This document shows, in pieces, positions 16,606-25,103 of a stretch of DNA of 38,090 nt. Source of the DNA: Planctomycetaceae bacterium (GTDB taxonomy: Bacteria > Planctomycetota > Planctomycetia > Pirellulales > Pirellulaceae); the NCBI GenBank assembly GCA_007121535.1, contig SKKK01000358.1, positions 1 through 38,090 on the forward strand, read 5' to 3'. The position numbers and the translations under genes are program-made. The notes below the pieces were generated by a model. The model made no database searches. It had not been told where the DNA came from and saw only the letters and a list, made by a program, of their open reading frames with translations. Every line of letters begins with the position of its first letter. Within the stretch, counting starts at the first letter, position 1.

Positions 16606-16919
16606 GAAAACAGAACTAAAAGTAGCACTCAAAACGGAAACGATACGGGCACTATTTAGAGGATACCCTCATGGATGAAAAAAAACCAGACCTACGGCGG
16701 TATTTTCTTCCGCCCTGCAATATCCAGCTAACCGGACCGCCAGCGACAGCGAGCGAAAACGATGGGATCGGCATTCGTGCCGCTATTCATGTCGCCAGCC
16801 CCGATGGCTGCCACGGTCCTCCCCGCTTGTCGTGCGAGAGTTCTCAGGTTTCTTGGCGCAGTGCAATCCTGGCCCAGTGCAAGGTCGGTTGGGACCCCTC
16901 CGAGCCCAGGGAACCTAAC

Positions 16920-17018
16920 GCGGCCTTCGGCCGCAACCAGTGTAGGTTGGGTCTCCGACCCGACCCGGTCGGGACAGAGTCCCAACCTACAAAGATGCGC
17001 GCACCGTGCGCGCATCTT
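16920..17018. repeat. Three hairpins in series
   Basis: 16920-16934 is GCGGCC-TTC-GGCCGC. 16942-16990 is an imperfect inverted repeat whose ends GTAGGTTGGG and CCCAACCTAC are perfect. 16992-17018 is AAGATGCGCGC-ACCGT-GCGCGCATCTT, a perfect 11-bp stem. No T-run follows any of them, so they look like dispersed palindromic repeats rather than terminators. Confidence 0.75.
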
Positions 17019-17297
17019 ACGACTGAAGACTCTAAGCCCCGTCAAAAAATAGGTTATTTCGGGTTATAGTATTCCATTACTATTGACTATCACAATGGTG
17101 ATTTCAGTGTAGACCATGCGCAAACACCGGCTAATTGTCAATCTCATCAGCCGAAAACCCACTCAAGACAATCATGAAATTATGCTTTCGCGTCCATCCG
17201 ATTGCTTGCCCTCGCTTCGCGTCGTAGGATGCTGTTATCGCATCGGCTCTAAGTGCTGTCGTGTGGTTCGAATTACCGTATTTCTACGAGGCTTTCG

Positions 17298-17786
17298 ATG
17301 TCCAAGAAGAGACGTAAGACGGCCAAGAGAAACCAGAAGAGGTCCAAAATCCAATCGCTTCAGCGTCCCAAGCCGATTCCGTGGAAGTTCGATCACGGTA
17401 TCCCCACGGAAGATTTCTTCGAGCACTACGACACGGATGATGATCGGGGACTGGACGAGGCGTTGGACGATTTTATCTGGGCGATGACCGGAAAGAGTTT
17501 TCTCACTTGGGAAGCCGTCGTGTGTGTCGAACTTGGACGGCAATTGACCCGACCACAGCGGGCCGCGCTCAGTCAATTGGTATGTTTTGACGAACCGGTG
17601 GACGACGAGATCCTCTACATCGACGAGCAACCTCGGACGACCGAGCCTTGGTACGTGATTTTCTCAAAGATCGTATCACGGATGCTGGTCGAACCGTTTC
17701 GTACGTTCGAAAGTGACTCCTGGCTGGGGACTTATGGTGTGACCTCGAAGCAGATGACGAAACTCTTGGCGATTTCCGTGGTTTGA
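17298..17786 (+). CDS. Hypothetical protein with basic N-terminus
   Basis: This 162-residue protein is not recognised. Its first 20 residues are strongly basic (MSKKRRKTAKRNQKRSK), followed by an acidic stretch (EHYDTDDDRGLDEALDDF) and a helical region with WEAVVCVELGRQLTRPQRAALSQLV. No signal peptide or membrane segment is visible, so it is probably cytoplasmic, possibly nucleic-acid or ribosome associated given the basic tail. The ATG at 17298 has GAGG 6 nt upstream; a frame extension to 17253 exists but has no ribosome binding site. Codon use and third-position GC look like the neighbours, which supports a real gene. Confidence 0.65.
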   Translation: MSKKRRKTAKRNQKRSKIQSLQRPKPIPWKFDHGIPTEDFFEHYDTDDDRGLDEALDDFIWAMTGKSFLTWEAVVCVELGRQLTRPQRAALSQLVCFDEPVDDEILYIDEQPRTTEPWYVIFSKIVSRMLVEPFRTFESDSWLGTYGVTSKQMTKLLAISVV

Positions 17787-17897
17787 TTTGGTGTCCAGTT
17801 CAAGCATCCGAGCGGATAGGGGCGAGCGTTGCCAATAATTGTAGCAGTGGTCACCCCTTGTGGCTGAGCGTTCTTTCACTTTGTGGGGGGTCGAGCA

Positions 17898-18551
17898 ATG
17901 AAGCGAGTGGTGATGATGACAGTGGCTTTGGCCTTGTCGGTGATGGTCGCGGGGCAAGCGATGGCACAACCTGAGGGTGGTCGGCAACGACCCGAGCGGC
18001 CGCAAGCCGGGCAGATGCGTGCAGCCGGCCCGATGGCTGGCGTGATGGCCGCGCTTCGCGGTTTGGAGTTGACCGAGCAGCAGAGGACCGACGTTCGCGC
18101 GGTCATGGCGTCGGCTCGCGAAGACGAAGAGCTGCAACAATTGGGCCGGCGGGCCGCGTTGACGGAGGACCAGCAACGGAAACGCCGAGAGTTGGTGGGA
18201 GAGGTAATGGCAGAGGTGCGGGCCGGCTCGATCGAGCGTGGTCAAGCCCGCGAGAAGATCGAAGAAGCGGCTGCCAGCGTGCTGACGCCCGAGCAGAAGG
18301 AGGCAACGGCGGCGCTGCAAGAGAAGGTCGAGGAGTTGCTCGAGAAGGTCAAAGAAGTGCTGACCTCAGAGGAGCAGGTCGAAGCATTCGAGAGAGCGAT
18401 GGCACGACCGCAGCAGCGTCTGGGCCGCGGCGAGGGTACGACCCGTGGCGACGGACCGGCGCGTGGCGCGGGTGCGGGCCGTGGCGACCGTGGCGACCGT
18501 GGCGACCGTGGCGATCGTGGCGAGCGTGGTCGCAATCGGTCGAACAATTAG
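17898..18551 (+). CDS. Secreted Spy/LTXXQ-like helical protein with Arg-Gly-Asp repeat tail
   Basis: This 217-residue protein has a clear Sec signal peptide (MKRVVMMTVALALSVMVAGQ then AMA-Q), so it is exported to the periplasm. The mature part is helical, with LELTEQQRTDVRAVM and VLTPEQKEATAAL, which resemble the LTxxQ units of periplasmic Spy/CpxP-like chaperones. The C-terminus is a low-complexity Gly/Arg/Asp tail with GDR repeated, encoded by a 9-bp tandem repeat. The ATG at 17898 is chosen because the signal peptide starts there. A strong terminator follows at 18585, so the gene is probably transcribed alone or with the gene at 17298. Chaperone function is only inferred. Confidence 0.75.
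   Translation: MKRVVMMTVALALSVMVAGQAMAQPEGGRQRPERPQAGQMRAAGPMAGVMAALRGLELTEQQRTDVRAVMASAREDEELQQLGRRAALTEDQQRKRRELVGEVMAEVRAGSIERGQAREKIEEAAASVLTPEQKEATAALQEKVEELLEKVKEVLTSEEQVEAFERAMARPQQRLGRGEGTTRGDGPARGAGAGRGDRGDRGDRGDRGERGRNRSNN
18480..18524 (+). repeat. 9-bp tandem repeat inside the secreted protein gene
   Basis: Five units of CGTGGCGAC (the last two end in T and G) encode consecutive Arg-Gly-Asp/Glu triplets. A tract of this kind can vary in copy number by slippage in multiples of three residues without frameshift. Confidence 0.85.
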
Positions 18552-18584
18552 ACCGATTCCGTCGCTATCGAAACGCCATTTTTC

Positions 18585-18618
18585 GGGGGGCCGCAAATTG
18601 CAGGCCCCCCGTTTCTTT
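18585..18618 (+). terminator. Rho-independent terminator after the Spy-like gene
   Basis: The stem is GGGGGGCC pairing with GGCCCCCC around a 10-nt loop, followed by GTTTCTTT. It lies 34 bp past the stop at 18551 and just before the adk promoter candidate. Confidence 0.85.
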
Positions 18619-18629
18619 GATGGACGTAC

Positions 18630-18658
18630 TTGGAAGGAATTCCGGGTTGCTTTAGAAT
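18630..18658 (+). promoter_or_regulatory. Candidate sigma-70-type promoter for adk
   Basis: TTGGAA (18630-18635), a 17-nt spacer and TAGAAT (18653-18658) match the -35/-10 consensus at 4/6 and 5/6. It sits directly after a terminator and 64 bp before the adk ATG, the expected place. Confidence 0.6.
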
Positions 18659-18722
18659 CTGGCCGATAGGAGGGCTGAGTGGTCTCAGGCCGATCGGGAA
18701 CCTGTTCTATGGAGATGCGACG

Positions 18723-19355
18723 ATGCGATTGATTTTGGTGGGGCCCCCTGGAGCTGGCAAAGGGACGCAAGCGGCGGAGCTGATCTCACGGCTGCAGATT
18801 CAACACTTGTCGACGGGCGACATGCTGCGGGCCGCCGTGTCTCAGGGCACGGAGCTTGGCAAACAAGCCGACGGGCACATGCGTTCCGGGGGATTGGTGC
18901 CGGACGACCTGGTCATCCCGATCGTGATCGAGCGTATCCAGCAACCGGACTGCCAAAACGGTTTCATCCTGGATGGTTTCCCCCGAACGCGGCCTCAAGC
19001 CGAAGCGCTGGACACGGCGTTGCAAGCCGCCGGGGTTCAATTGGACGCCGTATTGTTGATCGAAGTGCCTGACGAGTTGATCGTCGAGCGGATCACGGGG
19101 CGTCGGATGGACCCGGTCACCAAAGTCATCTATCACTTGAAATTCAATCCGCCGCCGGCCGAGGTCGCGGATCGTCTGGAGCACCGCAAAGACGATACGG
19201 AGCAGGCCTGCCGCGCCCGATTGGGCAAGTATCACAGTGAAACGGCGCCGATCATCCCATTCTACGAGTCGCGGGGTCTGTTGCGAAGGATCGACGGCGT
19301 CGGCACGCCCCAGGCCATCACGGCGCGAGCCTTCGAAGCCCTGGGGCTGACCTGA
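18723..19355 (+). CDS. adk: Adenylate kinase
   Basis: Adk converts ATP and AMP to two ADP in the cytoplasm. The 210-residue protein has the P-loop GPPGAGKGTQ (7-16), the AMP-binding HLSTGDMLRAA, GFILDGFPRTRPQAEAL, and a long-form LID with RRMDPVTKVIYHLKFNPPP; the four-Cys zinc site of some Adk proteins is absent. The ATG at 18723 matches the family N-terminus (MRLILVGPPG) and has GGAG upstream; an upstream frame extension is not family sequence. The gene is on its own between a terminator and a convergent gene, not in the ribosomal protein cluster where adk often sits. Confidence 0.97.
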   Translation: MRLILVGPPGAGKGTQAAELISRLQIQHLSTGDMLRAAVSQGTELGKQADGHMRSGGLVPDDLVIPIVIERIQQPDCQNGFILDGFPRTRPQAEALDTALQAAGVQLDAVLLIEVPDELIVERITGRRMDPVTKVIYHLKFNPPPAEVADRLEHRKDDTEQACRARLGKYHSETAPIIPFYESRGLLRRIDGVGTPQAITARAFEALGLT

Positions 19356-19389
19356 GGCATCGATCACCGACGTCCTGATGTCCGCCGCG

Positions 19390-20844
19390 TTACTGCGATT
19401 GCCCGCGCAGCACGGGTCCTCGGCTGGAACTATTGCTCCGGTCCGGCAGTTCGGCAACCGATTCGGCTGGCTGGCTGCTTTCCAGCACGGTGGTGCGGGA
19501 CTGCCGAGTACGGTGTTGTTCGGCCAGGAAGTCCAGCAGTTCGCGAGTGGGACGGTCGAAGACGATCAACTGGCCTTGCGAGTCCGGGTCGTCTTTCGAA
19601 CGAATGATGCAGATTACCTCGGTGTTTTCATCGACACCACCCAACATGGCTGCCAAGGCGTCGGGAACGGGGGTCATCCCGGGGGAGCGCTGGGGAACGC
19701 GGCCCTGATCCGAAGGCTGTGGGGATGACGGCATCTGTCGAGGCATCGCTGGGGGCGGCGAGCTGGCAGGTAACGATTGGGACGGGGAATCAGGGTTCGT
19801 TGTTGTCGCGCCGGTCGCGGCGATCATCGGCGCGTCGCGCTGCAGGATTCCCCGGGGCAGATTGGCCGCCACGTGATCGTGGATCACCGACAGCGCCGCG
19901 TAGATCCCTTCGTCGTCCTGCGGGTCGGCCAAGTTGCAGATGCCGATCAATTGGCCGTCGGCCGTAAACAGTCCGCCGCCACTGCGACCGATCACCGGTT
20001 GCCCCGCCACCTGGATATTGGCCGGCCCCAGATATTTGTTGACGGAATTCACCTGGCTGACGCGGATCGTCGCATCGGCGCCTCGGTCACACCCGATGCT
20101 GAATACCGGTTCCCCTGGTCGGATCGGGTAGTTCTCCGGCGCGACCGGCACCGGAGTGATCGACATGCCCGGCCAGATCGCGACCAGCGCCACGTCTTTT
20201 TCCATATTGTAGGACAGTAACCTACCGGGCACCGGATTTCGCGCTCCGGGTGCGAACAGATCCACTTGGATACGGCCTTGGCCCGAGGAATCGCGAAAGA
20301 GATGGGCGCACGTGATGACCAGTGCTTCCTCACCGCGGCTGTCGATGATCGTTCCCGTTCCAAAGCTGTTGCCCGTCGGGTCCTCGACCCGCAAACGGAC
20401 ACTGGCCTGCATCGCGCGTTGCTTTGCTTGATCGTCGATTCCCGATGCAAATCGGTCGGATTGGCCGCTGACCGGCGCCGCGCCCGGCGGCACGGTCGCC
20501 AGGGTCTGATTCGTCGAAGGGGCGACGGAAGTCGATCGCGAATCGGACGGGCTGAGCATTTGACGCAACCTTTGGTAGTTGGTCGGCCCCACAACACGAT
20601 CCACTTCGTTTCCATCGGTAACAGCCACAAAGGTGGGTACCTGCTTGATCTGGAAACGCCGCACCAACTGTTGTTGCTGCTGGACGTCGACGCGCCGGAT
20701 ATCGAACCCCTCCGAAGCCAGTCGCCGCACGACAGGCTCCATTGCAATACAGGGGGCGCAGGAATCCGAGTGAAAATTCAGCAGGATCGTCTGTCCGGAA
20801 CCTGCCAACAGGGTTGCGAGCAATAACGTCGGAGTCGAGATCAT
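19390..20844 (-). CDS. Thioredoxin-like domain fused to a trypsin-like serine protease
   Basis: This 484-residue protein joins two folds. Residues about 1-98 form a thioredoxin-like unit with strand TILLNFHSD, Cys29-Ala-Pro-Cys32 and the cis-Pro loop QVPTFV (Pro70). After a Ser/Thr/Pro linker, residues 145-335 form a trypsin-like domain with a full triad: His181 in TCAHLF, Asp217 in EKDVALV and Ser288 in GRSGGGLF. A Pro/Ser-rich tail follows. The N-terminus (MISTPTLLLATLLAGSGQ) is short and hydrophobic and may be an export signal that runs into the thioredoxin strand. The ATG at 20844 has GGGAGGG just upstream. The gene converges with adk, 34 bp apart. A role in protein quality control outside the cytoplasm is plausible but unproven. 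Confidence 0.85.
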   Translation of the reverse strand: MISTPTLLLATLLAGSGQTILLNFHSDSCAPCIAMEPVVRRLASEGFDIRRVDVQQQQQLVRRFQIKQVPTFVAVTDGNEVDRVVGPTNYQRLRQMLSPSDSRSTSVAPSTNQTLATVPPGAAPVSGQSDRFASGIDDQAKQRAMQASVRLRVEDPTGNSFGTGTIIDSRGEEALVITCAHLFRDSSGQGRIQVDLFAPGARNPVPGRLLSYNMEKDVALVAIWPGMSITPVPVAPENYPIRPGEPVFSIGCDRGADATIRVSQVNSVNKYLGPANIQVAGQPVIGRSGGGLFTADGQLIGICNLADPQDDEGIYAALSVIHDHVAANLPRGILQRDAPMIAATGATTTNPDSPSQSLPASSPPPAMPRQMPSSPQPSDQGRVPQRSPGMTPVPDALAAMLGGVDENTEVICIIRSKDDPDSQGQLIVFDRPTRELLDFLAEQHRTRQSRTTVLESSQPAESVAELPDRSNSSSRGPVLRGQSQ

Positions 20845-21170
20845 CGTTTCCCTCCCTGGAAGTCGATGAATCAAAATGCGGTGGAAAGCCGGGCCGAATC
20901 CTGCCGAGAAATTGAAAACTTTACAAGACCAGTTTCCTCAATCGCCCGATCAAGCCCGGCACAATGTGGGAAGATCGTCCGAATCTTCCTTCGCCAGACC
21001 ATCGCAGCAATTTTTGCGCCAATGCGCAGAAACCGATGGAAATGCGTTTCGCAAGAATCCTCTGGCAATCGCATGGAATTCCTGTCTATAATGAGTCCGC
21101 AGGGGGGTTTCAGTCGCTCGCCTCACACGACATGCCGGCCGTGCCGGTGGCCAAATGAAACGGATCTGAC
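20845..21170. other. Divergent leader between the thioredoxin-protease and ketoacyl-synthase-like genes
   Basis: This 326-bp interval must contain both promoters. Only a consensus -10 for the rightward gene was found (separate entry). No hairpin, repeat or credible small gene was seen. Confidence 0.5.
21087..21092 (+). promoter_or_regulatory. Candidate -10 box (TATAAT) for the ketoacyl-synthase-like gene
   Basis: A perfect TATAAT lies 78 bp before the ATG at 21171. The best -35 is weak (TGGCAA at 21063-21068, 18-nt spacer). The rest of the upstream interval is fairly AT-rich around 20910-20960. Confidence 0.45.
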
Positions 21171-22436
21171 ATGGTGGAAAGCTGCGAGGTCGTCATCACG
21201 GGACTCGGATTGGTAACTCCGATCGGAACCGGACACGAAGCCTATTGGCGTTCTCTTTTGGAAGGACGCAGCGGGATCGCTCCGCTGACGCATGCGGTAG
21301 GCACGGGATTGCCCGTGCAATTCGGCGGCCAACTAAAGGATTTTGACGCGAAACAGTTCGTCAAGCCGCGAAAGAGCTTGAAGGTGATGTGTCATGAGAT
21401 CCAGGTCGGCTATTCGGCCAGCATGCTAGCGGTCGACCAAGCGGGGTTGAAGGCCGGCGATGTCGCGCCCGATCGCATCGGGGTTGTTTTTGGCAGCGAG
21501 ATGTTTTCGTGCGACGTGGATGAATTGGCCGACGCCTATCGCAAGTGCGTGGTGGACGGTCAGATCCGTCCGGAATTGTGGGGCGAGGGTGCGATGAGCG
21601 ACCTGTACCCCTTGTGGATGCTGAAGTATCTGCCGAACATGGTCGGTTGCCACGCGGCCATCGCCTTGGACGCTCGAGGCCCCAACAACACGATCACGTT
21701 GGACGAAGTCTCGGCTCTGTTGGCGGTGATCGAAGCCAACTGTGCCATCCAACGGGGCGCCGCCGACGTGATGTTGGCTGGTGGCGTGGGGACGCGAGTC
21801 AATCTGACGCGCATGCTGTATCGGGGTGACCGCGACTGGTCGCATCGCCATGAAGACCCGACGGGCGCCTGCCGACCGTTCGATGCGGATCGTGACGGAG
21901 GCGTGATCGGCGAGGGGGCTGGGGTCTTGGTCCTGGAGCGGCGCGAATTTGCGGAAGCACGCGGAGCCAAGATTCTGGCTCGACTCGGTGGCTTTGGGCG
22001 GGGGTTCGAGAGTCCGAACACGGGCCGACCGTTGACGGGGGATGCAACGCGACATTCGATCCAAACCGCCTTGCGACAGTCCGAATTGACGCCGGACGAT
22101 ATCGGACACGTGAATGCTCATGGCGAATCGACCATCGACCATGATCGGATGGAAGCTCAAGCGATCCGCGACTGTCTGGGGGATGTGCCCGTGATGGCCC
22201 CCAAGAGCTACTTCGGGTGCCTGGGCGCCGGCAGCGGCGTGGTCGAGATGGCGGCCAGCGTGTTGGCGGTGGCCGAAGACATTGTACCCCCCACCTTGAA
22301 CTACGCACGACCGGACCCCCAGTGCCCCATCCATGTGATTCACGGTCAGCCGCAGCAGGTCAAGAACCGTAGCGCGCTGATTTTGAATCAGAGCGAGACC
22401 GGACAGACGGCAGCGGTGGTCATTGACGCCGCCTGA
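21171..22436 (+). CDS. Beta-ketoacyl synthase-like protein lacking the catalytic Cys
   Basis: This 421-residue protein has the FabF/KS fold from end to end: VVITGLGLVTPIG, CRPFDADRDGGVIGEGAGVLVLE and VNAHGESTIDHD. The catalytic residues are changed. Where FabF has GPN-x5-ACATG, this reads GPNNTITLDEVSA, placing Glu179 at the Cys position. His317 (NAHG) is kept, but the second active-site His (KSMTGH in FabF) is replaced by Cys350 in KSYFGC. It therefore cannot condense acyl chains in the usual way; it may be a chain-length-factor-type partner, a decarboxylase-type KS or a binding protein. The symporter gene follows 40 bp later. No acyl carrier protein gene is nearby. Confidence 0.85.
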   Translation: MVESCEVVITGLGLVTPIGTGHEAYWRSLLEGRSGIAPLTHAVGTGLPVQFGGQLKDFDAKQFVKPRKSLKVMCHEIQVGYSASMLAVDQAGLKAGDVAPDRIGVVFGSEMFSCDVDELADAYRKCVVDGQIRPELWGEGAMSDLYPLWMLKYLPNMVGCHAAIALDARGPNNTITLDEVSALLAVIEANCAIQRGAADVMLAGGVGTRVNLTRMLYRGDRDWSHRHEDPTGACRPFDADRDGGVIGEGAGVLVLERREFAEARGAKILARLGGFGRGFESPNTGRPLTGDATRHSIQTALRQSELTPDDIGHVNAHGESTIDHDRMEAQAIRDCLGDVPVMAPKSYFGCLGAGSGVVEMAASVLAVAEDIVPPTLNYARPDPQCPIHVIHGQPQQVKNRSALILNQSETGQTAAVVIDAA

Positions 22437-22476
22437 GTCTGACCTCGACACAACCGAACCAACGGAGGACCGTCCA

Positions 22477-24213
22477 ATGCTGTTGGGACTGGAAGTCACG
22501 ATTTGGATCGTGTTGCTGTTGTATCTGGTGGGCATGCTGGGATTGGGCTGGTACAGCCGGCGGCGCGCGGGCAGTCAGAGCGGCTACTTGATAGGCGATC
22601 GTCGATTCGGATCGTCGATGATGGTCATGCATGCCTTCGGAGCCGGCACCAACCCGGGCGACGCTGCCGGAGTGATCAGTGGCAGCGTCCAGACCGGCGC
22701 CTCGGGCGTCTGGGTCTCGTGGTTGTGGATGTTCGGGACGCCTTTCTATTGGCTGATCGCACCGCTGGTCCGCCGCATGCGCTGCCTGACGCTGGCCGAC
22801 TATTTCGAGGAGCGATTCGGGCGGGGAGCCGCAGCGTTGTACATCTTGGTGGCTTCGGTCGGGATGGTCATCTGCCTGGCCAGCGTGCTGTTGGCGACGA
22901 CCAGCACGGTGCAAGGCATGATGGGCCGCGCGACCACGCCCGACGCCGATGCTTGGTTCCTGGGCATCCTGATCGTCTCGACGCTCACCTTCGCGATCTA
23001 CTGCTACTGGGGCGGCATTGTGGCGGCGATCCGAACGGACTTTATCCAAGGTCTGATGATGATCGTGCTGTCGTTCATGGCCGTGCCGGCCGCGCTGAAC
23101 ATGCCGTCGGTGGGCGGGTTCAGCGGCATGCGAGAGACGTTGGCGGCGGCCTCGCAGGGCAGCGAAAACAATCTGCTGTCGATCTTCGATCCCAACCGCT
23201 TCGATTGGGCGGTCGTGCTGTTGTTGTGCATCCAGGCGCCGTTAAGTGCCATGGCGCTGCCGCATCTGATCACGGTCTGCGGCGCGGGCAGGACCGAATG
23301 GGAGGGCCGAATGGGCTTCGCTGGCGGGAACATGCTCAAACGCATCTGCACCATCGGCTGGGCCATTCTTGGACTCGCCTGGCTGGCCCATCTGATCCAG
23401 CAGGGAGTCGAGATCGATAACCAGGTGGCGGACGCGGCGTTCGGCGATTCGATCCGGGCGCTGCTTTCACCCGTCGCTCAAGGCCTGATGCTGGCCTGTA
23501 TCATGGCCGCCGCCATGTCGTCGGGTAACGCCTTTCAAGTGACCGTGGCCGGGTTGTTCAGCGAAAATCTGTACCGGCGCTACCTGCACCCCACCGCCAG
23601 CGATCATCAGGCGTTGATGGTCACCAAGGTGGTGGGACTGGTCTATGTACTGGTCTCGCTGCTGATGGCGATGGCGATGCGCAATTTGGTGGTCGCCATC
23701 ATGGCCTACTTCACCATCTTGGCCCTGGTCGGCATTTCGACGGCGATGGGAATCCTTTGGCGGCGGATGAACCAGACCGGCATGTATGTCGCGACGATCA
23801 TGGCTGGGGGCGTCTACGTTTATGCTCGCTTCGATATGCCCGGCGCGATCGAACTGGCGGAAAGGCTGTCATTGAACAGCCTCTGGTACCTGCTGATCCA
23901 TCATGGCCCAGCCGTCAATATCGGCGCGCCGATCGCAGCAGGCATCCTCGGCGGCATCGTCGGGTCGCTGCTCACGCGGCCACCCGATCCCGAGGTGATC
24001 GAACGCTTTTTCACCAAGATCTACACCCCCATCGGCCAAGAGGATCGATTGAACCTGCGACTGGACCAAGCCGTTCCCGCCTCGCAGCGCTGGATCACTT
24101 GGGGCGGATTGTGGATCGTCAAACCAACTCGCGAGAGCTGGATAGGCTTCCTGGTGTTTTTGGGATTGTGCGTCGCCTGTGTCGTGACGATGCTGCTGCT
24201 GTTGCGGCTCTGA
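22477..24213 (+). CDS. Sodium:solute symporter (SLC5/SSS family)
   Basis: This 578-residue inner-membrane transporter moves a solute with sodium. Around 13 hydrophobic segments are visible, starting with VTIWIVLLLYLVGMLGLGWYS and ending with FLVFLGLCVACVVTMLLLL. The family pattern (short TM1, then SGYLIGDRRFGSSMMVMHAFGAGTNPGDAAG, and LTLADYFEERFG) is clear. A long loop near the C-terminus (FFTKIYTPIGQEDRLNLRLDQ) resembles other planctomycete members. The ATG at 22477 has CGGAGGA with 7-nt spacing. The gene starts 40 bp after the KS-like gene, so they are probably one transcript. The substrate cannot be told from sequence. Confidence 0.88.
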   Translation: MLLGLEVTIWIVLLLYLVGMLGLGWYSRRRAGSQSGYLIGDRRFGSSMMVMHAFGAGTNPGDAAGVISGSVQTGASGVWVSWLWMFGTPFYWLIAPLVRRMRCLTLADYFEERFGRGAAALYILVASVGMVICLASVLLATTSTVQGMMGRATTPDADAWFLGILIVSTLTFAIYCYWGGIVAAIRTDFIQGLMMIVLSFMAVPAALNMPSVGGFSGMRETLAAASQGSENNLLSIFDPNRFDWAVVLLLCIQAPLSAMALPHLITVCGAGRTEWEGRMGFAGGNMLKRICTIGWAILGLAWLAHLIQQGVEIDNQVADAAFGDSIRALLSPVAQGLMLACIMAAAMSSGNAFQVTVAGLFSENLYRRYLHPTASDHQALMVTKVVGLVYVLVSLLMAMAMRNLVVAIMAYFTILALVGISTAMGILWRRMNQTGMYVATIMAGGVYVYARFDMPGAIELAERLSLNSLWYLLIHHGPAVNIGAPIAAGILGGIVGSLLTRPPDPEVIERFFTKIYTPIGQEDRLNLRLDQAVPASQRWITWGGLWIVKPTRESWIGFLVFLGLCVACVVTMLLLLRL

Positions 24214-24334
24214 ACCGCCTGGGATACGCCACGCCTTCCGAATCCGTCTTGCGTTTCAAAGAACTGGCTCTGGCCGCCCCATCGGGGATCAGCCGTTGAG
24301 CCCCCCTGGCCCAAGATCTGGCCTGAACGGCGCG

Positions 24335-24856
24335 CTACCCCGCCATACGGGTGATCTGGGGTTCGGCGTACTCAGGAAGTTCGTCTGCCGCGCTGAAGCG
24401 GTATTGCATCAAGTAGGCGTCTTCGGTCGTGTCATCGTAGAAGTCGCGCAACACGGAAATGGCTCGGAATCCGGCATTGCGGAAGAACAGTTGAGCGGCC
24501 AGGTTCGTTTCGCGAATCTCGAGCATGATCCGATTTCGCCGTTGCTGGGACAGTTTTCCGACCAACTTGCGAACCATCGATTGCCCGACGCCGCGACGCC
24601 GGAATTCGGAGAGCACCGCGAAGTTCAGGATGTGCAGCCGATTCTTGTGCAGTTCATAGATCATGAACCCCACCACTCGTTCGTCGTACTCGGCAACCAT
24701 CCCGATGCAGTTTCTTTGGCGAAGACACCGGATGAAGTCGTCTTCGCACCAGGGGAACTCAAAGCTGCCGGTCTCGATCCGCAGCACCTCTGGCATATCA
24801 CGGCGGATCATCCAGCGAATATGAACGCAAACATCGGTTTTTCCCTGGGCAAGCAT
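24335..24856 (-). CDS. rimI: GNAT N-acetyltransferase, RimI-like
   Basis: RimI acetylates the N-terminal alanine of ribosomal protein S18; relatives modify other proteins. The 173-residue protein has the acetyl-CoA binding site RRRGVGQSMVRKLV (about 87-100), the preceding strand LHILNFAVLSEF, LEIRETNLAAQLFFRNAGF, and a C-terminal FYDDTTEDAYLMQY, all typical of RimI. The ATG at 24856 is preferred because AGGAAGGAG precedes it with 6-nt spacing; a TTG further up lies before that site. It converges with the symporter gene across about 120 bp in which nothing else was found. Confidence 0.82.
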   Translation of the reverse strand: MLAQGKTDVCVHIRWMIRRDMPEVLRIETGSFEFPWCEDDFIRCLRQRNCIGMVAEYDERVVGFMIYELHKNRLHILNFAVLSEFRRRGVGQSMVRKLVGKLSQQRRNRIMLEIRETNLAAQLFFRNAGFRAISVLRDFYDDTTEDAYLMQYRFSAADELPEYAEPQITRMAG

Positions 24857-25103
24857 GTCGGACTCCTTCCTCAACCGCCTGATCCATCACCGAAAACCAT
24901 GCTTCAGGTACGCACGAGACGCCGGTCTTCGATCGTCGTTGACCACCCATGTCAACTGCGCCAAAGATTAGCAAATCTCGCTCAGGGTGCCAATACGAAC
25001 TGCCCGTCCTCAAGACGATCCGGGGCAAATTCGGCAAAGGTTCTGCCCCGGCGAGTCGTTGAGATGCTAGCATCGACACCAGCACTCTTTGCCCGTGCTC
25101 GAT

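Larger units (their letters stand above)
16593..17297. other. Gene-free interval upstream of the response regulator
   Basis: About 700 bp without a convincing gene. Short open frames at 16671-17069 lack family similarity and run through hairpins. Three hairpins lie in series at 16920-17018 (separate entry). From about 17040 to 17110 the sequence turns AT-rich, with TATAGT at 17065 and TTGACT at 17083, but no well-spaced promoter pair was found. It must hold the leaders of the divergent genes at 16592 and 17298. Confidence 0.5.

Noticed and set aside
16671-17069. Possible small genes between the response regulator and the hypothetical gene
   Set aside because: The overlapping frames on both strands pass through three hairpins and show no family features or ribosome binding site.
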